A stretch of DNA of 64,000 bases from contig JAUTDP010000002.1 in the NCBI GenBank assembly GCA_033439795.1, positions 744,001 through 808,000 on the forward strand. Direction: 5' to 3'. Position numbers and translations under genes: made by a program. The notes under the pieces were generated by a model, which was not told the DNA's origin, made no database searches, and saw only the letters and a list, made by a program, of their open reading frames with translations. The stretch is from Sordaria brevicollis. Taxonomy: Eukaryota > Ascomycota > Sordariomycetes > Sordariales > Sordariaceae. This document shows, in pieces, positions 12,784 to 25,560 of this stretch. Every line of letters starts with the position of its first letter. Position 1 is the stretch's first letter.

Positions 12784-13598
12784 TTGGTCGGACCAGGAAT
12801 CGAACGGGAGCGTACCACAACTGGAAAGGAGTAGAAGAACCTTATTTGCGTAACCGTGGGTATGAGGTTCGCTCGCCATCCCCCCTCTCTTGCAGAGAGT
12901 GGGGGATAAAATTGAGGGATAGGCCCTTTTCAGAGGGATAACGAAGTCCGTGCCTATTAAGGTTTCTTAGTGAAATATATACAAATCTTAACTGATTTTC
13001 CCTCCTTATTTCAAATTCTCCAAATCGCTACCTCCAAAAAGTTCAAACAAACACAAAGAAGAACAGCCGTCGATGTACTATAGCAAAAAATATTATTGTT
13101 AATATTTACATCTTTTAAGTAAAGCAAAATAAATAGTTAAAAGAGGAGATTCTAAACAATATCCAATAATTTTTTTTATTTAAAAATATTAGAATCTTGA
13201 ATTTAGATGGTTGATTTAATGTTGATATTTGGGTGTAGATGACGGTGTGCACGGACATTCCTGTCCCTCGAAATTGGTCTGTCCCTCAATTTTATCCCCT
13301 ACTCTCTGCAAGAGAGTAGGTGTTGCTTGGTCTCCAACTCACACCTACGGTTAACCCGAAGACGCCAGTTATTGCTACTACTGCACGATCGCCCTCGCCA
13401 TTCTTGTACCTCCCCCCAAGCAGGAAGATACAAGCCACACCTCGGTACCAGCTCAAGTCGTGTATGATCACGTTAGCCGTGAATAACTGGCCGTTATGAT
13501 ATGGAACTGGCGGCACTCCATTTGCCTTTGAAAGCGCACCGTGCAGCCCGTGTAAGTGCACCTCCAACCTGCGCACCACACCGCTCGACCATAGGTCC
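12784..13598 (-). mobile_element. tRNA-like SINE / Pol III element, copy 2, split by a MITE
   Basis: The 3' part (12784-12852) and 5' part (13352-13598) join seamlessly once the inserted element at 12853-13351 and one TA are removed. The 3' part matches copy 1 closely, including GGACC at 12790-12794, the B box and one arm of the AACTGG hairpin. The 5' part carries the other arm (CCAGTT), the A box and GGTCC at 13594-13598. The middle is about 80 bp longer than in copy 1. Flanking sequence beyond the A-box end also matches copy 1, which points to duplication of a longer segment. Confidence 0.75.
12853..13351. mobile_element. MITE with long TIRs and TA target duplication
   Basis: A 499-bp element inserted in SINE-like copy 2. 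The ends are ACCGTGGGTATGAG and, inverted, ACCGTAGGTGTGAG. The inverted repeats run about 100 bp inward and share CTCTCTTGCAGAGAGT and GGGGATAAAATTGAGGGA. TA is duplicated on both sides and occurs once in copy 1. TA duplication and TIRs suggest a Tc1/mariner/pogo-type non-autonomous element. There is no coding sequence and the interior is AT-rich. Confidence 0.85.
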
Positions 13599-13642
13599 TT
13601 CAGTTTGTTTGGTACTAGCGACCCGCAGAGACTTACCTTATC

Positions 13643-14474
13643 AATCCACCCGCTCCCTTCTTTCTGCGAGTCCCGCACCCGAGCACGTGCCTTCCACCTT
13701 CCGTGCCATCTTCCAGGAACGTCAAACTTTGCACCCTCAGTGCCTCGTTACAAGATTAATAAGTAGTTGACTTATGCGTGGCGGGCTACTTTGGCACTAC
13801 CAAATGGCAGTTATTCTACTCGCTTCAATTGTCTATATCATTGCTTCAATACATTCGAATGGCTAAATCTACGAGCCCGTTGAACGATTATCTTCGCCGT
13901 TGGCTTTGCATTCTACGACACATCACGATATCATGCCCTACGATACACCCAGAAGCCGTCACCTCTTTCAGCAGCAGCTACAACATGGTTAGCACTGGGG
14001 TGGAGGTGGACTTGGATCCCGTCGCCCCGTCCGGTCCCGCATCTCCCAGCCGGGCACACTGGACGGGATCTGTCGAAAAGGCTTCGCTTTGCCAAGACGA
14101 ACCCTGAAAGTTGACACGCACTTCACCTCAGCAGTCCACCGAATTTAATGGAAACTGGAAGGCTCGACTAGGGCAACTCAATCAAATTGTTGCCCGCTCA
14201 CACTTTCCATTTTTTTGCCCCGCTGCAGCCAACACAATTCCAAGGAGCGGTTTATCAAAATTTGCACGCACCCAATTTCCATTCCAAAGCAGCCAACACT
14301 GCTCCCGGTCACAAGTTCTCGCATCAGGTCGACGCTCGGCCAGGGGAGCAGACAATTCGAGGGAGCGGCCAAGTTTCGCGGCCTCAGACGACACGACCAT
14401 TCTTCCGTTTCCTAGAGATTTGTCGGAAGTTTCCTCCCACTTTCGGTTCATTGTTAACGCGCCCACCGTGAACG
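13643..14474. other. Intergenic, upstream of RNase H-like gene A
   Basis: No gene recognised. The stretch carries the presumed promoter and 5' UTR of the following gene. Confidence 0.5.
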
Positions 14475-16744
14475 ATGGATTCAAGAGACGAGCCTGGCGA
14501 TGAGCAGCCAAGAGAGACGAGGAATGGCAGGTGGTCTGGTAGGTTTCTCCCTTGCCCTTTCTGCCACGCTTGAAAATCATCAAGCCCTCTTCAAACCGTT
14601 TTCCCTTTACCACTGAGCGTTATTCCTCATCTCTGACGTCGGTTTTGCACGCTAAGCCTCTCAATCATGATGCTTAATGCCCTAGCCGGCCTGTTCCTCC
14701 GCTTAGTCCATTATGTCTTCGGTTGCTAACGTTAATTTCCTGCTCCTTGTACCCATTAGACTATTACCACCAAAGCTCCTTCCGCGGGACATTCTACCTG
14801 GCGGAGCAACCCGACCTCGAGAATGCGACGCAATCTATTCAAAAAGCGCGTGAAATGACATTGTGTGCACGAGAGTCGACCAACGACGACTTCATGCTCG
14901 CCATGTTTACCGATGGATCCCCAAACCCCAATCCACGCGACACTTCCGGCGGCTATGCCGTTGTCTTTGAGAATCATTGTCCGGGAACCCCATTCAAAAG
15001 AGAACGTCTTCAAATGGCATGGCACATGCCAAACATGTTGAACAGCACGGTTGGAGAGGCTCTTGCTTTTGCGCAAGCCCTTCAAGTAGCGATACATCAA
15101 TTGCGCACTATAAGAAGGGACCGCCACGACAACTCAGTAAAGACCGTAGTATTGGCCATATTCTCGGATGCATTTGAGGTCTTGCAGATGATCAAACAAG
15201 GGCATACATATCTCAACGAAGCCTTCCATCTGGAGCTGCTCGGGTTCATCATCCGTCTAGTACACCGCCTATCTCATGAGGTGTGCAGTATTAATGGCTA
15301 TGATGTCAACATTGAAGTATACTGGGTCAAGGGACACGCGGGTGTCCCGGGAAACGAGTGTGCGGACAACCTGGCAAAGCAGGCGCGTGCCGAGAAGAGG
15401 AACATTTTTTTCTCTGGCGGTAGAAGAAGGGATGCAATGCAGTTGCCAGAAGCCGTGCATATGCAAATCATGGACGAACTTCGCTGGGCGGCAGAACGTC
15501 ATCGACTGCCGCGAGCACGGATTTCACATCATAGCCGACGCCGGAATGAACGCGGTACGAACAATCGCCAATCGTATCTTCACCGCCGTGGCAATCATGA
15601 CCATGGCGGCTATAACCCACCTTCATGGGCATCGGAATCTTTCAGCCCTATTCTGGATCGCCGAGGGATGCCTCAACACCCTGGCTCTTCCTCCCCTTCC
15701 TCTTTGGCAGGACGGCTTCGGTCCGCTGTTGAGGACAGTTCAAGGCCGAGTACCGATGACTCCATCGGCCACTACAATTCTGGATCTGGCCGTGATCCGC
15801 GTCCGGATAGAGAGCAAACGTCCGCTATGAGCACAGGAACAACTCAGCAACATGATGAGGAGTCAACACAATCCGAGGTACAGTCGGACGTCAACCACCG
15901 ACTTGCCCATCAGGGATCGCTGGACGGCGAGGCCACTTCTGGGGCAAGCCATGCAGACGGTGAAATCCTAGAGCAAGAAGGTATGAGCACGGAGCATCTG
16001 GTTTAATCACAAAAAGATGATAAGCTGCTGACAGAACACACAGTTTTGAGCAACATCGACGACCAAAAGCAGCTTGGAGCCGACGAGCAAGCCATCGAGA
16101 CGACCAATCCGCTGAACGGGCCATTGAGAGGAGAACAGGAACAGGTTACCCAGGAGGTTGCCGATGAGGTTGACGCAATCCCGGAGCCCGCGATTAAAGC
16201 ATCTGGCGGTATCCTCGCTGCTGGAGTGGAGCCCTCGACGAACGATCAACCCCTAGATTGTCAAAAGGCTGTCGACGGAGAGGAGGAGGAAGCCTTGCCA
16301 GAGCTGGAAGGTCAGATTACCTTCAACAACAAGAAAGCCAAAGCGAAGGCGCCGACACCCGACGCGGATACCGAGGCCCCGATCAACAGTCCCGGTGCTG
16401 GAGATGGAGGATGGCCTGTTGAACTTGAAATTTACAACCAGCCCCTCGTCGATCTTCAACCCGCACGTGAGCAAGCTCTCAACAATCTTCGCGTCATACG
16501 TGAGTATATGGAGCGGTGCGAATACCACCCACTAGACGCTCGACCTCTGCCAGGCGACAACGATGCATATTCATCAAACGCCTCTCATATCGACGACGAC
16601 GTTAGAGGTCAAGATGAAACCCAAGCTGCCGCTGATAGGCAGTTGTTGGAGCAGGTAGAGGCGACTCTGCCTGGGAACATGGCTTCCCAAGTACAGGAAG
16701 ATGACTCGTCTGAGTCGCTATCTGGTAGGGTGCCAACTCTATGA
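14475..16744 (+). CDS. RNase H-like domain protein A (catalytic residues intact)
   Basis: Model: exons 14475-14538, 14760-15980 and 16044-16744, about 661 residues. Intron 1 is phase 1 (G|GTAGGT, branch GCTAAC, acceptor CATTAG). Intron 2 is 63 bp (GTATGA, branch GCTGAC, acceptor ACACAG) and keeps frame. Without it the protein ends at 16006 after 436 residues. A short acidic N-terminus leads into F-R-G (residues 29-31) and then an RNase H fold: FTDGS (Asp 73), GEALAFAQAL (Glu 121), FSDAFEVL (Asp 158) and WVKGHAGVPGNECAD (His 214, Asp 224). All residues expected of a type-1 RNase H active site are present. The C-terminal half is polar and acidic, probably disordered. No reverse transcriptase or transposon ends are attached. 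The substrate is unknown; cleavage of RNA in RNA:DNA hybrids is the family activity, not shown here. It is the first of six related genes in the window. Confidence 0.75.
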
Positions 16745-18322
16745 GTTTGGCCTTGCGTTTTGTGGGGTTCTTGCAAGGCAAGGGAGTTTTGGTGTGGGAA
16801 GTTCCCGCGAGTTTTGGTGGGATCTCCAAGCGGTTTCCATTTTTGCTTCTTTGTTCACAGAAGCCTATGATTGTCTGTTTTCCTGTATCTTCTTCTTTTC
16901 CCTGCAATCCTTCTCCTCTCCCTTCACCGACATATGGTTGGTCACTTGGACAGTGTTGCAAGGCAACTTTTGTTTCTTCAGAAGCTTGTTGGTACACTAA
17001 TGCTAGCAAGTGCTACAAGGGAGGCCGGAGGATAGAGATGGAAAGAGAACACCTTAGTTCTCGTGATTGTGGTCAATGGGGTATGCTTCTGAACGCACTA
17101 CCGCCATGCTTCGTTCTGCCAGTTTGAGATAATTGTTTGTGGATTGTGGTGGAAAAGCCACGAATTCTTCTGTGTAGTCTTGTCTCAAAAAGCTTTATTC
17201 TCTATTTCATCTCACGGCGCCCGTATTACATGGTGATAGCCTACTCTTCCGAACTAATTGTTATTCCTTGTTCTCCGCGCGGCTAGCATGTTGCGAAGTA
17301 GTCCGTTGCCCCTTATTTTGTTGGTTCAACACATGCATCTCTCTGGTACCTTTCCCTCTAAGTTGGCATTACCTCGATTCACGCTGGAGCACAGTGTACT
17401 TCCCTCTGCCAAGTAATAAAGTAATAGTCCATTACTTACAAGCTGCATGGGGTTTGGTGAAACAATAGAGTTGAGGGCGGGTCATGAAGACATGTTGGGG
17501 AGACTTGACATCGAGACAGAATCTGCAAGGAACAGCCGCCGACACATTGCATCCATGTATGTATTTTCTACACATGCAAGAATCTCCGCATGAGGACCAA
17601 CGTGAACGACAGACCACACAGCCTACGTTACAGTTAGCATTTAGAAGCAGGCCACAAGATGAGCTTTACTCAAAACTCGTCACGAGAAGTTTGGGGCTTT
17701 TAAACAAGCGTGGCCATAGAAGCATCAGGGGGCGGGCACTTTACTAGCTCTTCTAACAAGGGTGGAAAGAGGGAAAAGGTCCATCATTCCAACTGCTAAG
17801 TACCAGAGCATTCTAGACTTCTTTAGCGTCCAATAATGAACTTTCAGGAAGCGTTCAAGTAACAAATCTTAGCACTGACAGACTGCCCGTATCATCTTGC
17901 AATAGTATAAATTGTCGAATCTGACAAGAGAAAGTCAAATACAAATAGGGAAGACAACAAAGACAATACAGGTAAGAACGCCAGACTCCAGCAACTATGC
18001 CTCTATCTTTCCCCGATACACTTGAGTGATAGTCCCAGACTCGAACAACAGGCAGACCATGGACTCCTTCAGCAGCAAAACCTCCAACCGCCCCGCCATC
18101 ACCGCTACATCCAGCATTCTTCGCCTCTACCCCCAACATCATGTGCAGTCGTAAACATACAACGCCGGGCCGGAAATAGTCTTCCGGGGAACCACAATTC
18201 TGTGGATCTCCTACTTGAGAGTCTTCATCCATTTTTTATACCAAATCCCGGTACAGGGTATTCCTGAGACAGGAAATATACGTCGAAGTCGTGCTTCACT
18301 CTCCGTGTCTGCGGGCTGCCCA
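16745..18322. other. Intergenic between RNase H-like genes A and B
   Basis: Only short overlapping frames on both strands. I see no domain, RNA or repeat. It holds the 3' ends of two convergent genes. Confidence 0.5.
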
Positions 18323-19609
18323 CTACTGCGTCTCCTCCTCAGGCTGAAGTTGGGTAGCTTGCTGATTGATGAGCTCTTGGCGACGTCTTTGAGCTTCCCA
18401 CAACTGGAAATCCTCCTCGAGTTGCATTTGAATGAGGTTCAGGTCAGCCATATCCCGGCGGCGGTGGTTCTCCCACCGCTCTCTGTCCTCCTCGAGTTGG
18501 AGCATGATCATCAGGTCATCCGCCGGCGAAAGGGTCAGTACACGGCCGGGATGGCGCAGTCTGTGGGGGCTCGGATCCCAGGGGTAGCGGGGCGGTACGA
18601 AAACCACAGGCGCTCGGGATACCGCTTCTCGTTCCAGGGGATCGTATTCCCGCTCGAGCATGGGATGAACTGCGCGGGGCATCCACGAGGGAGAATCGTT
18701 GCCGACACCGGGATCATCCTTCTCCACCAGATCAGTCGCGAAAACGTTTCTCTGGAGCTCTCGAGCTCTCCACGATGTGTGGTCGGCATGGTCGTTGCCC
18801 TCGACAGACAAATGTCCCGGGACCCAGTAGAGTTCGATTGACACATCGAAGCCGGGAATCCCGTGCATCTCCAGACTCTTTGAACGCACAAAGTCTGCGG
18901 CGTTGGCATGAGTCGGCTTTTGGGGTATCTTACCCTCGATCCATTCGAGGACCTTGTAGGCATCCGAAAGTATGCTTACCTTGACTGCTCTTGTGGTTGT
19001 GGACGTAGTATCATCCCTGGCGCTACTGTCGCTGCCTCCGCCGAGATAATAACGCACCACCTCCAACGCTTGCGCAAGAGCCAGGCACTCCCCGACCATG
19101 TTGTCCCGCATCCTGGGCATGAACCAACCCATTTCAACTTGTTTGCCGTAGTCTGGGGTCCCCGGGAAAAAGTTGTCGAATGCGACCGAATAGGCTCCAG
19201 GGCCATGATATGGCGTGTTGTGCTTGGACGCGTCGGTAAAGATAGCAACACGATTCTCGTCGTCAGTGGAGTCTTTCGCAGCAGCGGTAATTTCTTCGGC
19301 CTTGGTGCACGCTCTAGCTTTGTTCTTCGTGAGGAAAACTTGGCCAAAGAAGCGCGGGTTGTCATCCGAGTCTGGTACCGCAGGAGCGGGAAGGTTTTAG
19401 CAATGAGGCACTTGTGTTCCAGACCAGCAGCCAGTATTGCCGGGCGATAATAGTGTGCGCCCAACTGGATCTGGGCATTGCGACGGAAGCCCCTTATATC
19501 TCGCTACGCGGGGTTGGACAGTATTGGGTCCGCTACCGTTGTGCTTCCTGATAGTAACGACACCCGAGGTACTCACCCGATTGTCTTGCGGCTGTTGCCC
19601 TTCGCGCCT
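18323..19609 (-). pseudogene. RNase H-like protein B, main part (exon 1 split by transposon)
   Basis: Exon 2 runs 19371-18323; its acceptor is GGTACCAG with branch GCTAAAAC. The end of exon 1 is 19609-19577, with donor GTGAGTACC at 19576. The reading frame of exon 2 is open and carries F-F-G-Q, then FTDAS, GECLALAQAL, LSDAYKVL and WVPGHLSVEGNDHAD. Asp, Glu, Asp, His and Asp are therefore all conserved. The C-terminus is Gln/Glu/Arg-rich, coiled-coil-like. The start codon and first 85 nt of exon 1 lie 8.9 kb away at 28549-28465, beyond a Mutator-like element. Joining the two exon pieces across one target duplication gives 118 nt, phase 1, exactly as in gene E, and a 388-residue protein. As it stands the gene should not be expressed correctly. 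Confidence 0.75.
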
Positions 19610-20595
19610 GACTTGGGGGCATTTGATAGGGGTGCACCACCCTTTGGATACGGGTGCACCAATGCTTATAGGTGCACCAATTGGGTTAGGGTTATACGTG
19701 TACATGTAATTTTCCCGAGGTTTTTTTCAATTAGACAATAATCGTACAGCGACTATACGTAAAAAACAGCGCCAAGCCCGTTGAACGGGTGGATCCCCCA
19801 TTTACCTATACGTATACGGCCATTATAAAGTATAGCGGCACGGCATAATACCAAACTTTTAAACTTTGAACTTTTTTATTTTTCATTACCTAAACCTTCG
19901 TCGAACCTTTCTTCGCTAACTAATATAGCTATAATTGCAATAATAAACTAGAAGTATGCGTAATTATATAAATATTTAATATATATATTATTAAACGGAT
20001 TTATTAATTCGGTTATATTATATAATACCGCGCATATTGTACCTTCGAAGTAAAATGCCGCCCTGGGCGCCTGGCTACGGCTATAGCGATAATGCGCCTA
20101 TCGACATTACGCAATTCGAAGATAATATTAGCGATACCGATATTAATAATATTAATAATATATTAGAAGAGGAATAAAAAGGCTTTACCAATAGCGATTA
20201 AAAATAAGACGATACCGATAATTATTATACGATTACCGAATTTAATAAAGAGGGTATTATTATAAATTATCGAAATTTAATTACTAACCCTCCCGAAAAT
20301 GCTATACCTCCTATAATTATAATATAGGTTCTTTAAAATTTATTTAATAATTAGGTTAAATATTAAAGCTTCGTTATTAATTATAGTAATAGCCGTAATA
20401 CGAAGTTTAAAGTTCTAATTAGCGAATATATTCGGTATTACCTCTTATACGATTAATATAATTAATTATATAAATTTAAAGTAACGGTTCGAAAGACGGT
20501 ATTACAGAAATATAATTATAATTAAAAGGGTATTATAAAGAAGGGAAATAATAGACTTTAGTATTTTTAATTTTATAGCGATTTTAAATATTAAA

Positions 20596-23500
20596 GAGAA
20601 AACCTAAGCACACTCTAAGACCAACCTACACTCACTCTAAGACCCACAATTTTCCCCAGACTTCCCTACACCGGCAGCCTATACCACCCCATGGCACTTA
20701 ATATATAAAAACCTACTTTTAGCCGTGAAATCGACCCAGTAAAATATATAAATCATTATAGCGCATTTCAAATTTTTCTTTCGTACGTTCTCTTCTACGC
20801 AATATAATACAACCTACTTACTAGTACTGCACTATTGTAATACGACTTTATTAACCGCGCTAATATTCTATACTTTATTAAAGTATATTAATTAATCGAT
20901 ATAGGTTTTAACCGTTATTAATAGATTTCTTTATAAATAGTTTTTAACGACCGCCTTCGTTGCGATTCTTTCAATACCGTAATTATTTTCGCTAATTATA
21001 CTTCCTTCTCTCGCGAAGTATAGGCTATTCCTCCCGACGATTTTATTTATACCGTTAATATTAGAAGGATTATTATTAAAGTCCGTTACGATATCGTTAA
21101 ATTTTGCCGTTGCCGCCGATTTAGTATTACGACCTTTAAGGGAAATAAATACCCAATACGTAATAAATTATACTTTATATATAATTAAATTTATTATTAT
21201 ATTTTCTAGTGCAATTATATTTCTTATAAATTGTATTAGAAGTATAACCCTAATTCCTAATATAATTATACCTCCCGTAAATTCGTTAATAAATATCCCT
21301 TTCGTATTATAATTATTAAATAGGTTAAGGTTAATTGGAAGTAGGTTATTAAAATTAATAACCCTAATTATAATAAGTACCCGCCGTTTTAATATTTCGA
21401 TAATTATTTATTTTTAAAAGAGAAGGCGTTTACTATATATTTAAAAATATAGGAATTAATTATTAATTTTTTACGTAGGAGGGAGTAAATTATCCGGTCC
21501 GTTTATATAATTATTAAAGAGAAGTATTTATATATCCCTCTTCGGTATAAAGACTTCGATAATATACGTTTATAATTTAGGAAGGCTTTGAAGGAAGGGT
21601 ACGCTAATATTTAAAATTTTATTCGATTTTTCGAAAATAACTTTAATATAATTTATTATTATATTAATTAAGAGAATGAAATTAATATTATTTTATTAAG
21701 TACGTTTTAGATATTCGATTCCTAGCGTAAAATGTAATTGCGTAACCCCTTTATTATTTCCCTCGATATTATATATAAGATTAACTATTATTATATAGCC
21801 TTCGTATAGGGTATTATTATTATTAACGAAAATATTTCTATACTAATCTTTTAAATAGTATTTAATAACGAACGTTTTAATAATTATATTTATTTTATTA
21901 ATTAAATCCGCCGCGCCCTTAGCGTTTTCGATATTCGTTAACCCGACGTTATTATTAATAACGGAAATAATACCTTTATTAACGTATTACGCTATAATTT
22001 ATCCGATATTAATTTTTAATAATACGTTTAGTATATTAATTATAACGTAGTTAAAAATATTAAAAAGTTTTAAAAGAAGCCCGCCGATTAAAATAACGAC
22101 GACGAGGATAGGGAGGAGGAGGATAAAGATAGTAATTAATCCGTTAATTTTAATAATAAAGATTTAAATAATAATAATAATAATAATAACGGCGATAATA
22201 ATATCGATTAATTTAATAAAGATAATAACATCGTCGAATTTAATAAGAGTAATTTGACCTTCGAAATTAATAATAAAATTAATTGTTAATATTTTATTCG
22301 TTTATATAAGAAAGTACGTATTATAATTAGGATTAGAATTGGCCTCCCTTTTATCCTTTATAAGGTCGTTAATATATAATCTACGCTATTTTTTATATAG
22401 TAATATATAATCTATTCTTATACGATTTCGGATTATAATAAAGTATGGGCGCGCTTTTAGCGGGAATTTAATGAAATTTAAAAAATTATTATCGATTATT
22501 TTAAGAAGGAGTTTATCCTTATTTAAGAAGAGTAGGTAAATTATTATATTAAGGAGAATTTTAATTATAGTTAAATAACGACGTCGCTAAACGAATTTAA
22601 TAATAATTTATTCAAATTTTATTATATTTTTATTCGTAGTAGTTTTGCGGATATTTTCGAAGTATATTCCTAATATATCGCTAATTATTATATTCGCTTT
22701 AAGGAGGAGGGTATTACTTTTGCGTTAATTATTTATATAATATAGATTAGTAGATTTTAGTTGGGGTTTTACCCTTTCGAAATTATTACGTAGGCGTTTC
22801 GAATCTTCGATAATTAATATTATAAGGTTTAATTAATATTATTAGGGAAATTAAATAGGTATTAGGGTAAATTATTATTTTTATATATTTATTTATTATA
22901 GAAGTAATTTAATCTATTTTGCGCGTACGAGATAAAGGTACGGTTATAAGATAATAAGGTTGTATTTATCGAAAAGGAAATATACTACCCCTTTTAATAT
23001 TTATATTAATTTCGAATAAAATACCCTATCCTTATACCCGATAATTTCTTATATTAATTCTTTATATAAAACGCGGTTAATAAATACTTTAACCTTAAAC
23101 CTATAGTAATAGGGATCTTTAAAGGCCGGTTATATAATATTGGGGGATTGTTTAGTTACGAGCCTATTATTATACGACTTCCTTAAAGTATAATTTAGAT
23201 TTAGAGTACGATTTAGATTTAGAATGCGACTTAGAGTACTAATATTACTAATATTATTAATAATACTACTTAATTTAATTAAAATAATTAACCCTTTTAA
23301 AGTAGGCCCCTTACTCCTTAATACAATTGCGTTATTAAAGTTAATATACGCGCTACTTAATAATAGACCTAAATTAATAATATTAATTTACCTGGTCTTT
23401 ATAATAGATTATAGAATATTACGCTTATTAGAATATTTACGCGTCGCTATTACTTTTAATAGGAGTTAATTAGATTTAATTTCGAGGTCTTCGATACTGA

Positions 23501-24732
23501 GGATATTATTACGAATATTATAATAATTTATATAAGGAGGGAGCGAATAAAGTAGATACGTAAGGGGGGAGACCGCTAAAGATAAAGGTTTATTAAAGAC
23601 GATAATAATATCGAGAATATTATTTTCGTTAAGATTATTATAGTACCCCTATAGAGCCTTTTTATATTTATTTAATTAAGGGTTAAAGAGGAGGAGGAGG
23701 AGGAGGAGGATTCGGGCTTAGAGTTTTTAAACCCCCCTCTTTCTCTTTCTCCTTTTCCCTTTCCTTCTCCTTCTCCCTCTCCTTTTTTTTTTCCCTTTCC
23801 TTTTCCTTTTCTTTCTTTTCGGTCTTTATTTCTATTATTTATATTATAATAAATTAGCGAACCTTTTACGTTTATACTTATATAATTAGTATAGTAATTT
23901 TAGCGTAATTATTTCGGGTTTAACGTTTTTTATTATATAATCGACGATTAATTTAGTAATAGCGATCGCTAACCCCGGGAGAAGGATAAAGAATATATAC
24001 CTAAGGTATTAACCGAAGAGGAGTAGTAAGTAAAATTCTAATTGGAAGAAGAGATTAAGTAGCGGGTAACTAAATAAGTAAAAAAATACCCCTTCGATAA
24101 CAATTACGAAATAAATAACTACCCGCTATTTAACGTACCGTTTAAGGAGGATAATTAATTCGTATAGTAGCGTTATACGCGTTTTAGGCTATATAAATAG
24201 TCTATTATTAAATAAGAGTTTAGTCCCCCTCTCCTATATAAATATAAGGGTGAATTTATATATTTAGAATTTAATTTTATAATTAATGCTAATATCGATT
24301 AGATAAACCGCTATAATCGCCGTAAGAGGAGGAGGGTAATTAAATTGGGCTAAGATTTAAAGACTATAACGTAGGAGGAGAAGGAGGCTTTAGAAGACGT
24401 ATATAGTAATAAGGATTTATGGATGATATGGTTGCGCTTGCTTGGTTACCGTTTAAATCCTATTTTATTCGATGTATAATTATTATGGTATAGATAAATA
24501 GATTAATAAAAGAGAAGGGGACTCTAGAATATAAAACGGTGGTTATGTTATAATATTATGGAATTATTACGACTCTGGCGGTTGTAATACATTTGTTAGA
24601 TTTGAATAGGGATGTTAGATGATATAAGAAAATTAGAATTTACTATACAAAACGGCCAAGTTTACGTGTTAGTTGTTATATGGGGTCTTAGAGTGAGTGT
24701 AGGCTAACCTTGGAGTGTGCCTAGGTTTTTTC
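20596..24732. mobile_element. RIP-degraded Mutator-like transposon (inner, nested), 8-bp TSD
   Basis: A 4137-bp element flanked by ATATTAAA on both sides (20588-20595 and 24733-24740). TIRs of about 45 bp begin GAGAAAACCTAAGCACAC and, inverted, GAAAAAACCTAGGCACAC. They share CCTACACTCACTCTAAGACC. Roughly the first 230 and last 300 bp keep CA/TG, while the interior is RIP-saturated. At about 21762-21790 the plus strand reads L-D-x-x-Y-K-x-N, a plausible remnant of the MULE signature. Its insertion inside the outer element dates it as younger. Confidence 0.82.
21600..22040 (+). pseudogene. Remnant of inner MULE transposase
   Basis: A frame broken by TAA/TAG codons that look like RIP products of CAA/CAG. 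It reads N-P-F-I-I-S-L-D-x-x-Y-K-x-N, then I-x-F-x-x-V-F-N-N-E-R-F and D-V-x-I-N-N-G-N-N. The spacing resembles the first half of a MULE catalytic domain. Limits are approximate. Confidence 0.5.
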
Positions 24733-24793
24733 ATATTAAAAGTATAATTACCCTTAATTATTTTTTCTTTCTATTTATTTTCAATATTACAAA

Positions 24794-25560
24794 ATGAAGT
24801 TAGAGGTCTTCGAAATTATTAAAACGAACTCTAAACTCAACGCTATCCGGGCCTGCGAAATTACCTCTATTATTAAAAATGAATATATAAATTCTATATT
24901 TATTAGAAGAAATATTTATAATATACGCGCAAAGCTTCGTCGCTAAAATATCGATAATTATACGCCTATTAACGCCCTCTTTAAGGTATTTAATAATAAT
25001 AGGGTTAAATATATTAAGAAGATAAATCCGGAAGACGAAATTAGGTTACTAAGTATTATCTTTACTTTCCTTAAATATATAGAATTAGTTAAGCAATTTT
25101 ACGAGGTTATAATTATCGATAATACCTATAATATTAACCGTTTTAACTATCCCTTTTATTAAATTTCTAGTATTATTAATATAGGCTCTATATTTAATTA
25201 CATTTTTAATATTATTAATAACGAAATTAATACAGCCTTCGATTTCTTCGTTAACGCTACGAAGTAAATAAGGGAAGAGAACGATATACTTGAGCTTATT
25301 GTAGTTATAATTAATAAAAACGGGCCGATAAAATAGGTTATATCGAATTCCTTCCTAAATACCCAATAATAAATTTATTTATTCTATATTATTAAAAATA
25401 TTCTATATAACGTTAAATTTAAATAGAAGAAGGGTAAGACTAAAGCGAAGAATAAAAATAAGAATAAAGACGAAAACGGGAATACCGATAAGGATAAGGA
25501 TAATAATAATAATTTTAATAATAAGGAGGGTATCGATAAATAAGCGACTCCTATTCTTTT
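24794..25560 (+). pseudogene. Remnant of outer MULE transposase
   Basis: From an ATG at 24794 a frame with RIP-type stop codons runs through E-D-E-I-R-L-L, then D-N-T-Y-N-x-N-R-F-N-x-P at 25118-25153, and R-E-E-N-D-I near 25270. The order matches the MULE transposase core, in which a conserved Asp sits before TYKTNRF and a 'yLreE..i' block precedes the second Asp. The second Asp appears altered to Asn. Not functional. Confidence 0.6.

Noticed and set aside
14723..16006. RNase H-like genes as fragments of LINE or gypsy elements
   Set aside because: No reverse transcriptase, integrase or element ends flank them; they have introns at a conserved position and unique tails. An ancient retroelement origin of the domain is not excluded.
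19618..19679. GGTGCACC repeats as an operator or transcription-factor site array
   Set aside because: The same block occurs inverted at 28403-28464 with flanking 8-bp duplications, so it is a transposon terminus.
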